Shown: piece by piece, positions 1-10,889 of the stretch
Layout of the letters: every line of letters starts with the position of its first letter
Numbering within the stretch: the stretch's first letter is position 1
Assembly (NCBI GenBank): GCA_951217055.1
Contig: OX578283.1
Span: 29,015,427-29,079,426 of the forward strand
DNA length: 64,000 nucleotides
DNA from: Gerris lacustris
Lineage: Eukaryota > Arthropoda > Insecta > Hemiptera > Gerridae
Direction: 5' to 3'
The notes under the pieces: generated by a model
Told to the model about the DNA's origin: nothing
What the model saw: only the letters and a program-made list of their open reading frames with translations
The model's database searches: none
Translations under genes and position numbers: made by a program

Positions 1-695
1 TGTATCTTAGCTTTTATATAAGTGTCGTTGAATCCTTGAAAACTGTATCTTTTCGGAGTTCTTTGACCTCAGGTTTTTTATACTTTTAACCTTTTTCTAT
101 ACAACTAGCTTTTCAAAAGTGGAAAAAAGTATAATAGCTTGTTGAAAATTTGATATAATAAAGCAGTTAATTATGTAAAGTAGACAATTTTTTTGAAGTC
201 AAAATTTCACAAATCCTAGGCACCTTTTTTTCTGAATAGGGTATTTAGCATAAGAGGCAATTAAACATTGGTTTGAATAGTTTGAGCACGTATGTAGAAA
301 TAATATAGTACAATGGAGAGGTAGGTTCTTTTTCCCAAAATTTCCGGAAAATATCACTAGTTTTTAAGAGTATCTTCTTTGCTAAATTTCATTTAATTAA
401 AAAAAAGTAAGCCTAAATACTCTTACAGAAATGTGCAGTAAATTTTTTTAAACAAACTTTAACTAACTAATATATAAATTATTAAAATAATCCCTGGAAC
501 AACAGCCAGTGGAAGTCTTTAAGCCTGCCAAAGGGCTTATGCAAATTTTTAAGTAATGGTTGACACGGGGCATGCCGCTCTTTAAAAACTCTTTAATTGA
601 TATTTGTCTCAATTTGTCTCAACTCTTTGTTGATAACATTCTTGGCACTTTTTTTTACTTTAGCACCACAATAGTCTGCCTTACATAAGTCTCAA
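1..695. other. AT-rich non-coding sequence
   Basis: No coding potential, RNA gene or recognisable repeat was seen. The stretch is AT-rich with homopolymer runs, as in arthropod intergenic or intronic DNA. Confidence 0.5.
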
Positions 696-699
696 AGGT

Positions 700-957
700 T
701 TGTGTGTTTACCTCCCCAAGACATCGAGACTAGGGGAGTTTTATATTTAATATTCCTTTATCTTAATAGTTGAATAGACTAAAGGATATGATCACAATTA
801 TATACACAAGTGTGATATTCCTTTGTCTCCAGGTACATTGGAATAAATATCCCTTCGTCTGAATAGTAATTTAGACTAAGGAATATATGCTACTCTGTAC
901 ATATTCCTTTGTCTGAATAACTATTAACACAAAGGAATATGGAGGGGGGGGGGGGTG
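700..957. repeat. Palindromic repeat element ending in a G-run (family H)
   Basis: Three related units carry the pattern ATTCCTTTGTCT, then an AATAGT-like core, then AGACTAAGGAATAT, so each unit is itself an imperfect inverted repeat (about 748-790, 815-882 and 897-941). The array is followed by a run of about 13 G at 943-956. A related copy lies at 35280-35510, again next to a homopolymer, there a C-run. This suggests one family of non-autonomous elements. No transposase is visible. Confidence 0.55.
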
Positions 958-1261
958 CTAAAGTAAAAAAGTACAACTTTCTTATTATCTCGGTTCAAGA
1001 TCCTAGAAAACATGAATACATTGTTATCTATACAGACGGATATGCTTGTCGGTCCGCTAGCTGAAAAACCCACCTTTAGGAACCCTCCTGTAGAACCTTC
1101 CAAGTGAAGTGGGAGTCCCACCCGGCATTACCGTCTATTTCAATCATCCTTTTAAACTATAAACTCGTCATGATTAACTATTAATTTGCTTAATATTAAA
1201 TATTTATGCATTAAGCTTTCTTCGATGATAGACTACGCGATGCCTAGTTAATATATAATGA

Positions 1262-1645
1262 AAAATGGTGTTCAATAGGTGAGTGTTAACTTTTTGTTTT
1301 CGATTTTGAAAAAAATCATATTTATTTTTATCAATATCTCGGAAACTGGATTTTTCCTAGGAAAACGACTTATATCATTAGATTTGTATTGTAATATACA
1401 ACTTTTTTTCAGAGTTTTTGAGAGTAGCGCTCCTAAATTTGGAACTAAAATTAATTTCTCGATTTCGCCTCGGGGCATGATTTTACTGTACATGTATGCC
1501 AAATTTCGTCAAAGCTTGTAGTTTAGATTAGACTCCACAGGTCTGCACAGACGACAGACAGACAGAAAAAAACACTTTTTTGTACTCAGGACACCTCAAA
1601 ACGTCCATCAAAATTTCAAAACCTAATGTCCGCAACATCACTAAT
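1262..1645 (-). repeat. Interspersed repeat, family B, minus orientation
   Basis: Read on the minus strand, this copy shares with 1895-2345 and 53190-53795 a block containing GTCTGTGCAGAC, then a GGAGxCTAAACTAC-like segment, then GGCATACATGTxCA. It forms an inverted pair with the copy at 1895-2345. Short open frames on both strands here are shadows of the repeat. Such blocks resemble 3' regions of non-LTR elements, but no coding part is present. Confidence 0.55.
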
Positions 1646-1894
1646 TATTTTCTCTTTATATGAGAAATTAAAAATACCAAGGTGGTTCTACTCGTAGATC
1701 TTTCTAGGCAAGCCTGACGATTCAGGTTATAACAACAATATCCAACTCGAGGAAGAGGCGCTTTAGTCACTAAATACATGTATATACTAGCTTGAAAAAC
1801 AATGATAATGAACCTAATCATTTGTAATTTTCCCTTTATAAGTATACCAAATAAACAATAGGAATTGGTTTAATTGCGTTCTTACTTTCTCATT

Positions 1895-2345
1895 ATTGTA
1901 ATTGCACAAAAATTCGATTTTGAAATTCGATGGATTTACACGTTTTGAGGTCTCCTGAGTAAAAAAAAGTGATTAATAAAAAATTTTTAACAGTCGTCTG
2001 TCGTCTGTGCAGACGCGTGGAGGCTAAACTACGAGACCGATTTTGACAAAATTTGGTATACACTATCAGAAAAAGCACACTCCGAGGTGAAATCGAGATA
2101 TGAATTTTAGATCCAAATTGGGGGCGCTATACCCAAAGAATTCTGAAGAAACGAGAAATAAAATATTATTTCTCGAAAATGGTTCGATTCCCCGCCGAGG
2201 AGAAGTTATTTCTATGATAAGTTTTGATGAATAATAAAATTTGGCCAATAATAATTTTATGTACCTACGTAAATTAATAAATGGAAAACATTGGGCTAAG
2301 AAATTATTAACTCGTAAATGAAAAAGATTGTCTGAGTTGTCTCGG
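1895..2345 (+). repeat. Interspersed repeat, family B, plus orientation
   Basis: Same family as 53190-53795. Shared landmarks in order are a hexamer-rich GTCGTCTGTGCAGACGCGTG, a GACCGATTTTGACAAAATTT segment, GGTTCGATTCCCCGCC-like sequence near 2185, ATAAATGGAAAACA near 2280, and the end GAGTTGTCTCGGACCGAT near 2335. The GGTTCGATTCC stretch resembles a Pol III B box, so a SINE-like origin is possible. Confidence 0.6.
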
Positions 2346-2349
2346 ACCG

Positions 2350-5040
2350 ATTTGTCTCTTGGTAAACCAAAAATATGAAATATGTACTTAATTGTTTTCT
2401 TTGAGAATTAGTTTTATGATTTTTATTTTTAACTCTATCTGTAGAATAAGAAAAGTAAGATGAGAAGCTTTGCTAAAGAAAGGGAAAATATGAAGGAGGA
2501 TAGAATGAAAATTCTCAAATTTAACGAGTTCAAACATTCACAAACGAGTATTGTTCTTTTTTTATTATTATAATTTCTTCAAAGAAAACAAAACTTATGA
2601 AAAAAAAGAGAATATTTTTGAATGGAGAACAATGCTAAAGAAAAGGGAAGGAGCCAGATTTCGCTTCTTCTACTCCTTCACTTCCAAATCCCTCTCCCTT
2701 CTCCTCACCCTTGTAGATAATGCGCAAAAAAAAATCTTCCGACCTCAAATTAGCTCTTTGTTTTCATTTTTACTCTTTTCCTCTTCGCAGTTTTTATCTG
2801 ATTTTCTCGTTTTTCCTCTTCTTTATCTGATACCTTATCCGGTAATAATCTTGTTTTTGCCACCTCAGTGGATTCTCCTCCTACTAAATGAGGTGAGTTG
2901 TCAGCAAATATAATCTGTTCAGTGGCTTTAATATTTTGGATTATTGTTAAACCAAAACTATGTCTCATGATAACGAGTTGTCAAGATGTTTTTTTTTTTT
3001 TAATTCTCTCATCATGATCATGATCATTTTACGTCACTTGTAAAACCCTTTATTTACTAATGTCGTTCTAATATTTTTGGGAAAAGAGTAGTGAAGTCAG
3101 AAGAAACCGAATTCTCCTTCACTATGGACGTAGTAGTAGTAGTAGTCTAGTACTTTTTACTAGAACAGGTAGGACGAACCACTTGTTCGAACCTTGCAAT
3201 TAGGCCATCACTTAGGCCCTTTTTACGCCCTCGGTTGAGAGTTCCAGCCACTTCACACATCATACCTCTGTACATAGTACCGCCGAAGCGAGTATGATGT
3301 GATCAATAGTGAGCCATATAAATCAGAGCGTCACGGCGAGGATTGGACATAACTAATGCACAATTTTTATGACACACCGATTTGCTTTAAAATATATTGG
3401 AGAAAGCACACAATCCACCATGCATTGATGCAGTTCTTATTTAACCATCTCACTATTTAGATATCGGTCTTTTTAAAACTTATTATGAGTTATATTGATA
3501 TATGTATTTAATATTAGTTGATAATTTACTTTCTAATTACTTCAGTATTACTATTTTTGGTAGATATGTTAAACTGAAATTGTCTTATCGCACCTGTTTT
3601 TTTCGTTAAGAAAAGAAAAAAATAAAGTTAAGAAAATAGGAAGAATTATAACCATTATATTCGTGTACTTAGTAATTATTTGAATCTTCGTGATTAATAG
3701 CTACCCATTTCTCTATCCTAGAAATATAGTTGTGATTCGAGGATGCGATGTAAAAAAAAAAACAGATTACTTGCAACAAAAAGTTAAGATTTGTAATCCT
3801 TTCTTTACTCTTAGCAAGATTAGGTAAGGCTGTACATCTACCAAGCCCATAGACCTACGTTTGGTTTGATTTTTAAATGAGTTCCCTTCCATTAAATTTA
3901 TTTAACGGCTGTTAATAGGTAGTTTCTTATACCGTGAATTTTAACAGTTTCTTGCGTTTGCATTGCTAAGATGTGCATTGTGCATTACTACTAACATTTA
4001 AGTAGTGCACTGCAACATTGAAATCATGTTATTTATGTCCATGTCAATGAGTTAGAAATGTGTCCCAAATTTGTCGACAAAGCTAGAGAGAATTTTCTGA
4101 ATGGCATTAAATTGATTTTTTCGTTTTCATATTATGTTATTGGACTAGTTAATATTGTATAATAAATTGAAGTGATAATTTTTAAGTTCATAGCACAACA
4201 AAACGTAAATACGTTTGATAAAATAGAATAAAAATCTTGTTTTTAAGTCCAGTATTCAATTACTAGGTCCTGAAGATGACTTAAAGCTTAAAGGAGTGTG
4301 AAATCTAGTATTGAGAGATGAGATGTTGAATGAAATAGTGCCTAGCCGGCATAAATAATACTAAAAAATAGTAAATTACACTAATTTTAAAATGAACATT
4401 GAATAATTTATTACTCCTTTTTATAAAAGTGAAGAAAACAGTTTACTGTCATTCCTTAAAATGCATTAATAATTAACAAGGTCAAATATTAAATAAATAA
4501 TGAAAGAAAAACAAAAACTGTAAATTATTCAGCTAAAGTTAAGACTTGAAGAGTAATGCAAGTTTTCCTAATTAATAAATAAGATGCTCAAGGACCTTTT
4601 TACTTGTATATTATAAGTTTAAGTAAGGAGTTAATTTAAAATCACTAAATAACTTTCCATCTCTACGCTACTACTAGGGTTTAAAGTTTTTAAGTTCTTT
4701 ACTTGAACTGCAGACAGTATTTAAGAGTGATTAAAACTAAGGTTGTGGTTTCAAAAGGGATGTTCTCTACTTTTATGCCGTAATGCTTCTAAAATAATAG
4801 ACTAATTTATTATGTATTTACACATGAAAAAATTTAGTACAAGTTATATAAGACAGATCTTATTCGACTCTTAACACACGATTAGGTTATTGTAGAACCG
4901 AGGGATCAACACGTCGCTATCAAAACATATAATAATTAGGTTGATCATCAACGTATTATCATTATATTATTATTTCATTACATCACACAATGTGATCATT
5001 ATTCTCACCTCTCTAGATGTATCTGTTTCACTTCACTGGC
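2350..5040. other. Non-coding sequence with two less AT-rich islands
   Basis: Mostly AT-rich and featureless. Two islands stand out. One is 2640-2960, a polypurine/polypyrimidine-rich segment with a strong acceptor-like tract ending at 2790 and a GTGAGT donor-like site at 2893. The other is about 3080-3350, with a small inverted repeat, CACATCATAC paired with GTATGATGTG. Neither island gives a recognisable protein. Confidence 0.45.
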
Positions 5041-5044
5041 ATTT

Positions 5045-5353
5045 AAAACATAAAATGGCTGCCTTTTGGAAAAATTTATTTATATTTGTGATCTACTTTC
5101 CAATACCTTTAAAATGATACCCCAATTAAAAATTTAAGGTTTTTGAACTCCCGGAAATATCATTGCAGTACAGATATGTATATTTTATATTTATGTATTT
5201 TTTTCAAATTTTTAGGACTAGTCCTTATGAGTTAGTGAGGGGAGGGGGGTATAATTTAGTTTGGGAGTATAATGGCAGTCATTTTGAAAACTCGTTATGT
5301 ATTTGTGGTTTACTATTGAATATTTTTAAAATTATAGCCCACAATAAAAATAC

Positions 5354-5384
<31 letters not shown>

Positions 5385-5700
5385 ACGATCAATTCTCTTT
5401 TGATAGCACAACTGTTGAGTTCGCAACATTATTCCTGTTTTTGGGCAAAAAAGTTGTACTTGTATGATCTATCTTATGTGTACCCTTTTATATGTATTGA
5501 TTTTGTAGGTGGATCCTTATTCGGGTAAAAATTAATTTACAATGGTTTCGCTCTAGGCAACGTTTACTTGTATATCAAATTTCAGATCACTAGCAACAAT
5601 AGGTCAGGAGGTATGAACCAATATAAGATGAACGGACGGACGAACTACCAAAAGTATAAGGGTTTCCTAAGGATGACCTAGAACCCTAAAAAATATGACG
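5045..5700. repeat. Decayed interspersed repeat with AAAATGGC motifs (family G)
   Basis: Contains AAAATGGCTGCC (about 5052) and AATGGCAGTCATTTTGAAAA (about 5270), resembling repeats near 37340-37700, 44360-44740 and 58030-58500. A poly-A run of about 28 bases lies at 5354-5382. The right part carries GACGGACGGACGAAC, a short tandem tail of the kind often found at non-LTR element 3' ends. No coding sequence remains. Confidence 0.4.
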
Positions 5701-6440
5701 GTTTATTTATTTTTTTTTTAAAATATAGAACCATGCAATCAGACACTATTGTTTGATTTTCCATTTTTCAAATATTAGTGTTTCATATTAAACATGATTA
5801 AATTCTGGCTTTAACAGATAGAACCCTTATCAAGAACCTATCAGTATTAGTTCATTTTTACTGAACCTCCACATTTTGACTTTTTCTTGCTTATTTATCT
5901 TTACGAAGGATAATTTCATTTTTATGTAATCTGAATCGATTAAAGGGTTAGGGTAGGATGTGGTACGTCAGTATCTGGCAATAAGACGTCAGCTGCAGGC
6001 AATACTGCTCGGCTCAAAACCTCCCCTTAAAGCACTTCAGCTTTAAGCTTCAAGTATTTACCATCAATATCTTCCTGGTTGTGCCGACATCCTGTCTCAA
6101 GCACACCAACGGCCTTTAAAACTATGTGAGGGTAAAACCAGGCTCTCAAGGAAAATCTAAGAAATGATCAAAAGCCTGCACTTGATATCTGACTGATATA
6201 ATACAGTATAAAAAAATAAACAGCTATATCCGAAACAGACCATTGAATTTCTATCCAAATGACAGTCAAATGGGTTTATATCATAATAGAAATGTTTATG
6301 TTTTAGTAAAATTCCACGACGTAACTAAAATCACCCTCAAACCAACGTATCTTTAATTGAAAGATTTATGTATGAGGCAATTTTTCCGTTTGATAATGAT
6401 ATAAAAATTATTAATGGACCGAATTTAAATAAAAAATAGG
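5700..6440. other. Non-coding sequence
   Basis: AT-rich sequence with a slightly more complex part at 5940-6180. No gene, RNA or repeat family could be assigned. Confidence 0.4.
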
Positions 6441-7615
6441 TTGCGAATTAGTGTGGCACATAGCTTCCTCGCATTCTATCACGTACTTTATTGATTTTAT
6501 GCTTTTTCAAGCCACTATTGTCTATTTTGTTTAATTGTTTTCCCTTGTTTTTCTTCCGAGCTTACCGTAGGACGGAAACTACGTGATCATTCTGCGAAGA
6601 ACGAAACATTTTTAGGTCTCCTATTTAAAAAAATCCAAGACAGAAATCCGTTTCAGACATCAGAGAAGATTTTTGGTTCCATGTCTGTTTGTCGCTCTAT
6701 TTTTGCGAACCATCATATCTTAAAAACTACTCGTACATTTTAATGAAATTTGGATGGTAGATCATGATTAGCTCATTGTTGGTCCCATGTAAGTTTTTAA
6801 CATTCTACGTTTCTCTTCTACATCCACACAAACATACATTTATTTACACCTACAGCTTTATAAGTACTTATCTGATTTGTATGAAACTTTTATAGTTTAT
6901 CGAAAGTAACCCGCAGATAGCCCCAGATTAATTTGAACTGTCTACGCTCTTTAACTTTCGCTAAATTGATACTTTAATTCATGTAAAAAATCAATACACT
7001 TTGACCGATTAAAAACGGGTGAAACAAACAACTTACACAGTATGGCTTGTAAAAGCATAAAATCAATAAAGTACATGGTAGGCTGCGAGGAAGCTATGTA
7101 CCACACCAATTGACAGTCTATTTTAATCTGTCAAAATTGTTTGGATTTTTACATAAATTAAAGTATCAATTTAGCAAAAGTTAAAGAGCGCAGATGGTTG
7201 AAATAATTGATCTGGGATTATCTACGCGTTACTTTCGAGAAACTATAAAAGTTTCATACAAATCAGATAAGTAAACTCTCAAAGGTGTAATTTAGGTGTA
7301 AATGGATGTATGTTTGTGCGCATGTGGAAGAAATAAAATAGGCATAGAAGGTTGGAACTTATTTGGGACCAACAATAGGCTAATCATGACCTACCATCCA
7401 AATGTCATTAAAATCGGACGTGTAGTTTTTAAAATATGTTGTTTCACAAAAATAGAGCGACAGACTGATACGGAACCAAAACTGTTCCCTGATGTCTGAA
7501 GCGGATTTCTTTCTTGGAATTTTTGAAATCGGAGATATAAAATATTTTCAAAACGTTTCACACAACGATCACATAGCTTCTGTTACCGTCGGTAAACTCG
7601 GAAGCAAATAAAACC
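6440..7615. mobile_element. Large foldback element built from family A repeats
   Basis: The arm at about 6555-6990 is the reverse complement of about 7160-7600. For example, GACAGAAATCCGTTTCAGAC near 6640 pairs with GTCTGAAGCGGATTTCTTTC near 7495. The CTTCCGAGCTTACCG end near 6555 pairs with CGGTAAACTCGGAAG near 7590. The loop holds AAAGCATAAAATCAATAAAG and GCGAGGAAGCTATGT (7050-7110), the reverse complement of the segment at 6446-6520 just outside the left arm. The structure is therefore a hairpin of about 1 kb with an inverted copy of its own flank in the loop. No transposase frame is seen, so it is non-autonomous. Confidence 0.75.
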
Positions 7616-7840
7616 TAACGGGTAGAAGAACTTTCTTATAACAAAACCTACTTGAAGCAACCACCACAATTCTGTATTGAGTAATGTGTTGTGTGTGTTC
7701 TGTATCTAGGAGAATGTTGGTCTAACAGCCAGGATATTTTAATACGAGCCCGAAACCATTAATTCTATTGAATAATTTGTTTTATTTAATATGAGCTAAT
7801 AACTATTGAAATTAAATGGCTTACGTAGCCTTGACCGACT

Positions 7841-8038
7841 AGCAGAGGTGGGGGGTGTACCATCGGATGCGAGGGTACATTGCTCTACCCAACTTGCAGA
7901 GGTGGGGGGTGTACCATCGGATGCGAGGGTACATAGCTCTACCCAAGTAGCAGAGGGGGGGGGGGGTGTACCATCGGATGCGAGGGTACATAGCTCTGTC
8001 CAACTAGCAGAGGTGGGGAGTGTACCATAGGATGCGAT
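7841..8038. repeat. 54-bp minisatellite, about four units
   Basis: GCAGAGG starts units at 7842, 7896, 7950 and 8007, giving periods of 54, 54 and 57. The last difference comes from a longer G-run. Each unit contains GTGTACCATCGGATGCGAGG. Because 54 is a multiple of three, frames stay open on both strands (7806-8030 plus, 7796-8056 minus), which explains the two short repetitive open frames. I see no sign that either is a gene. Confidence 0.85.
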
Positions 8039-8149
8039 GTTGCTGAACACTGACAACTGTCAAAAAGTGGAATTAACGCAGGGTAAACAAACCCAACCAC
8101 CTTTATTCTGATTTGTTACCCAATTTACCTACATATACATAATATGACA

Positions 8150-8440
8150 TCTGATGGCCGAGAGGTCTAAGATACTGATTGATGATTTGGATGTTGTAGG
8201 TTTGAATGCCATCTAAGAGGAAGACATTTTTTATAGGTATTTTCGGCAGGATTAGTTCCTCTTTTCCCTGAGTAGCCGGGGTTCGTTACTGCCGACTTTT
8301 AACTATAAAAGAGAGTATCTGCCCTCTCTAACCTCAAAAATGCTCGTACGAGTGGGAAGTTGACTATCTTCGGTATTTATTATCTCTGGGTTTACAACAG
8401 CTTACCTACTTTCACATTTTATTGAATTTAGTTTCATCCC
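8150..8440 (+). mobile_element. tRNA-derived SINE
   Basis: An A-box-like TGGCCGAGAGGTCTAAG lies at about 8155. A degenerate B box, GTAGGTTTGAATGCC, lies about 40 bases downstream at 8196-8210. This is the internal Pol III promoter layout of a tRNA-Ser/Leu-like head. The body continues to about 8440 with no open frame. The B box departs from the GGTTCGAATCC consensus, so this is a decayed copy rather than a tRNA gene. Confidence 0.6.
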
Positions 8441-10415
8441 GTTTATAAAGCAAATGGTACATGTCATTTTAGAATGAAAGAAATAAAACCAGCCATTGCT
8501 TATAGCAAAAACAGGATAAAAATAAAGGTGGAATCGTAAAGTTTTCCCCTTTATTTTTTTTTGTCTTTCGGAATTGAAATTCTGATCTGAATATTAAATT
8601 AGACTAAATGTAAAGGATGAAGAGGGAGGTAGGGGAGGAAAAAAGTTTTTTTTTTTTTACTTTTCATGGTTCGTTTTGACTGGCAAAGATAAATGAAAAG
8701 TTAGAGCAGACTCTAGGCCCCAAATGAATTTCATTTGTGAAGTAGATCTCCCTCATTCGTCATTCTTGTTGCCCCAAAGTCTTTCTGCGGGAAGAGAAAA
8801 ACTGTAGAACTGATCACCTTTATAATAATATAAGGGACAACTTCACAAAAAACTTTCATCTTAACGAGGTAGAGAGAAAAAAGAAAAAACAAAACAAATA
8901 TTATTCTCAATTATTCATTTATTGATATCTATCTTTTCAACTGTCACGGGGATTTCTATATTTGAATTTTGCAATATTATTTTCACCTTTAGTTTAATAA
9001 ATTTTATTTTTATATTTTTATTGAAATGGAAAAAACGTATTTAAATAATTTCTATTACTATATAGGTTTTTTCTTCTTTGAAACAAAATTAATAACTAAA
9101 TATAAATGTAATTTATATATTATATATAAATATATAATATATTATTTTATCATTTATAATAGTCCTAATTTTTTTTTTTTTCCATTTTAGAAATTTAATT
9201 AAATTGTTTAATTACCTCTCAATGGAATCAGCAAGAACTTCTACAAAATATATATGGATTGCAAATAAAGTTTTTTCATATCAATTAGTGTAGAGCATTA
9301 CTTCTTTGTGTTTTGTAATGATGATTTGTTTTTACGGCACATTAATGTTTAATTTATTTAATTTGTCTCTGCTTTTTTGCTCTAGAGCTTACTGAAAGCA
9401 AAACTATTCTTGGTTTACTATAAATATTTAAAAAGGGAAAGAGGAAAAAATTCCATTTTGTCTGATGCAATCTTACCAAAGAATTCCATTTTATAAGATG
9501 TAATCATCTTAATAAAATACTTCCTTTATCTTGACCAATCATTTTATCATGACATTTAACTACACAATTGTGTCAAAGTATTCGTTGTTTTCTATAAACA
9601 AAGAGTTTTAATAGTAATAGTGAAAAACCAATTCTCCAAAATATAATTGGAGTAAGTGTATCTGAGATACCTTCTAGATAGTAAATTATATCAGCTTAAA
9701 ATCCAATTATTTTTACTATCGGTGTTACTTCAAAACAAATCTATCCATATAATGGTAATATAAGAACTAAGTAAGAAACATGTCTATACAAGAATAAAGC
9801 TTTCAGGCAGTAAATTTTATCTGTTTTTATTACCAATTTTTCAAATATCAATAAAAATTTTGCTTTCAGATATAGATTCCATTTCAAAAGTTAGACGTTA
9901 ATTTTGTTAGTAGCCAATTTACAACGGGATAAAACTTCTTTTTTTTATTACGTAAGAACAATCAAATGGAAAAATTCATTCCAATCCAATTATCTAGATA
10001 TAATAATAATTTCTTGGCGAAAAAAGTCGTAAAAAAACCATCAGGGAAATCGAGGTCGCAGTTACAATTCTGAAGGGTTAACAGTTGTCCTAGGTGGAAG
10101 GAAAAAAGAAAGCCAATAAACGAATATCGAAAATGGATTGCTTTTTTTAGGAAAAAAAAAAAATGTTAATAATTTGTTGCAGGAAAAATGGTATTCTTTG
10201 CAGGAAAAAGTAATAAACATCCAAAGAAAAAGATTTTTTTAATGTTTTTGGGCATACTAGTATTAAAAGTCACATAACAAATGTGATAATATATGACAGA
10301 GTTGAATTTAATGAATGTAAGATAAAGCATTTAGAATTTTGGCCGTATCTTAACTATTTTATCTACCATTAGGCTGTTAGTTTTGATAGCTTGTCATTAT
10401 TTAAAAAAAATATTC
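8440..10415. other. AT-rich non-coding sequence
   Basis: No gene seen. A purine-rich, more complex segment lies at 8580-8830, followed by very AT-rich sequence including a TA-rich patch at 9110-9145. Confidence 0.45.
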
Positions 10416-10885
10416 CGCCAACTAGTGTGGCACATAACTTCCTCGCATATCCTATCACGTGCTTTATTAATTTTATGCTTTTACAAGCCATTATTGTCTA
10501 ATTGGTTTAATGGTTTCCTCCGTTTTTTTAATCTGTCAAAATTGTTTTGATTTTTACATAAATTAAAGTACCAATTAAGCAAAAGTTAATGAGCGCAGAC
10601 GGTTGATATTAATCTGGTGCCATCTGCTGTCTACTTTTGACAAACCATAAAAGTTTCATAAAAATCAGATAATTTTTAAAGCTACAGGTGTAAATGAATG
10701 TATGTTTGTGCGCATGTGGAAGAGAAACAAATGAGCGCAGAAGGTTGGAACTTTTATGGGACCTACAATAAGCTAATTAAACCACTATATATTCACGGTC
10801 CAACTTTGTCGTACGGCACGGGGCGGGACTTGTTGGATCTGTGTTGGATGCAGGGGGAATCTGTTACCTTCAGTAAGATCGGAAG
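10415..10885 (+). repeat. Family A interspersed repeat, partial internal divergence
   Basis: Starts with CTAGTGTGGCACATAACTTC and TCCTCGCAT-like sequence. It then follows the family interior (AATCTGTCAAAATTGTTTTG, ATGTATGTTTGTGCGCATGT) and ends near GTTACCTTCAGTAAGATCGG with AAGCAAAG. Compared with 36565-37165, the stretch after about 10780 is unrelated and more GC-rich. That suggests an insertion or a swapped segment. Confidence 0.65.
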
Positions 10886-10889
10886 CAAA

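Noticed and set aside
2791..2892. Possible 5' exon with a hydrophobic peptide
   Set aside because: Splice-like sites are good, but the sequence is a long pyrimidine tract. The open frame follows from composition, the phase does not fit the next known exon, and no start codon is in place.
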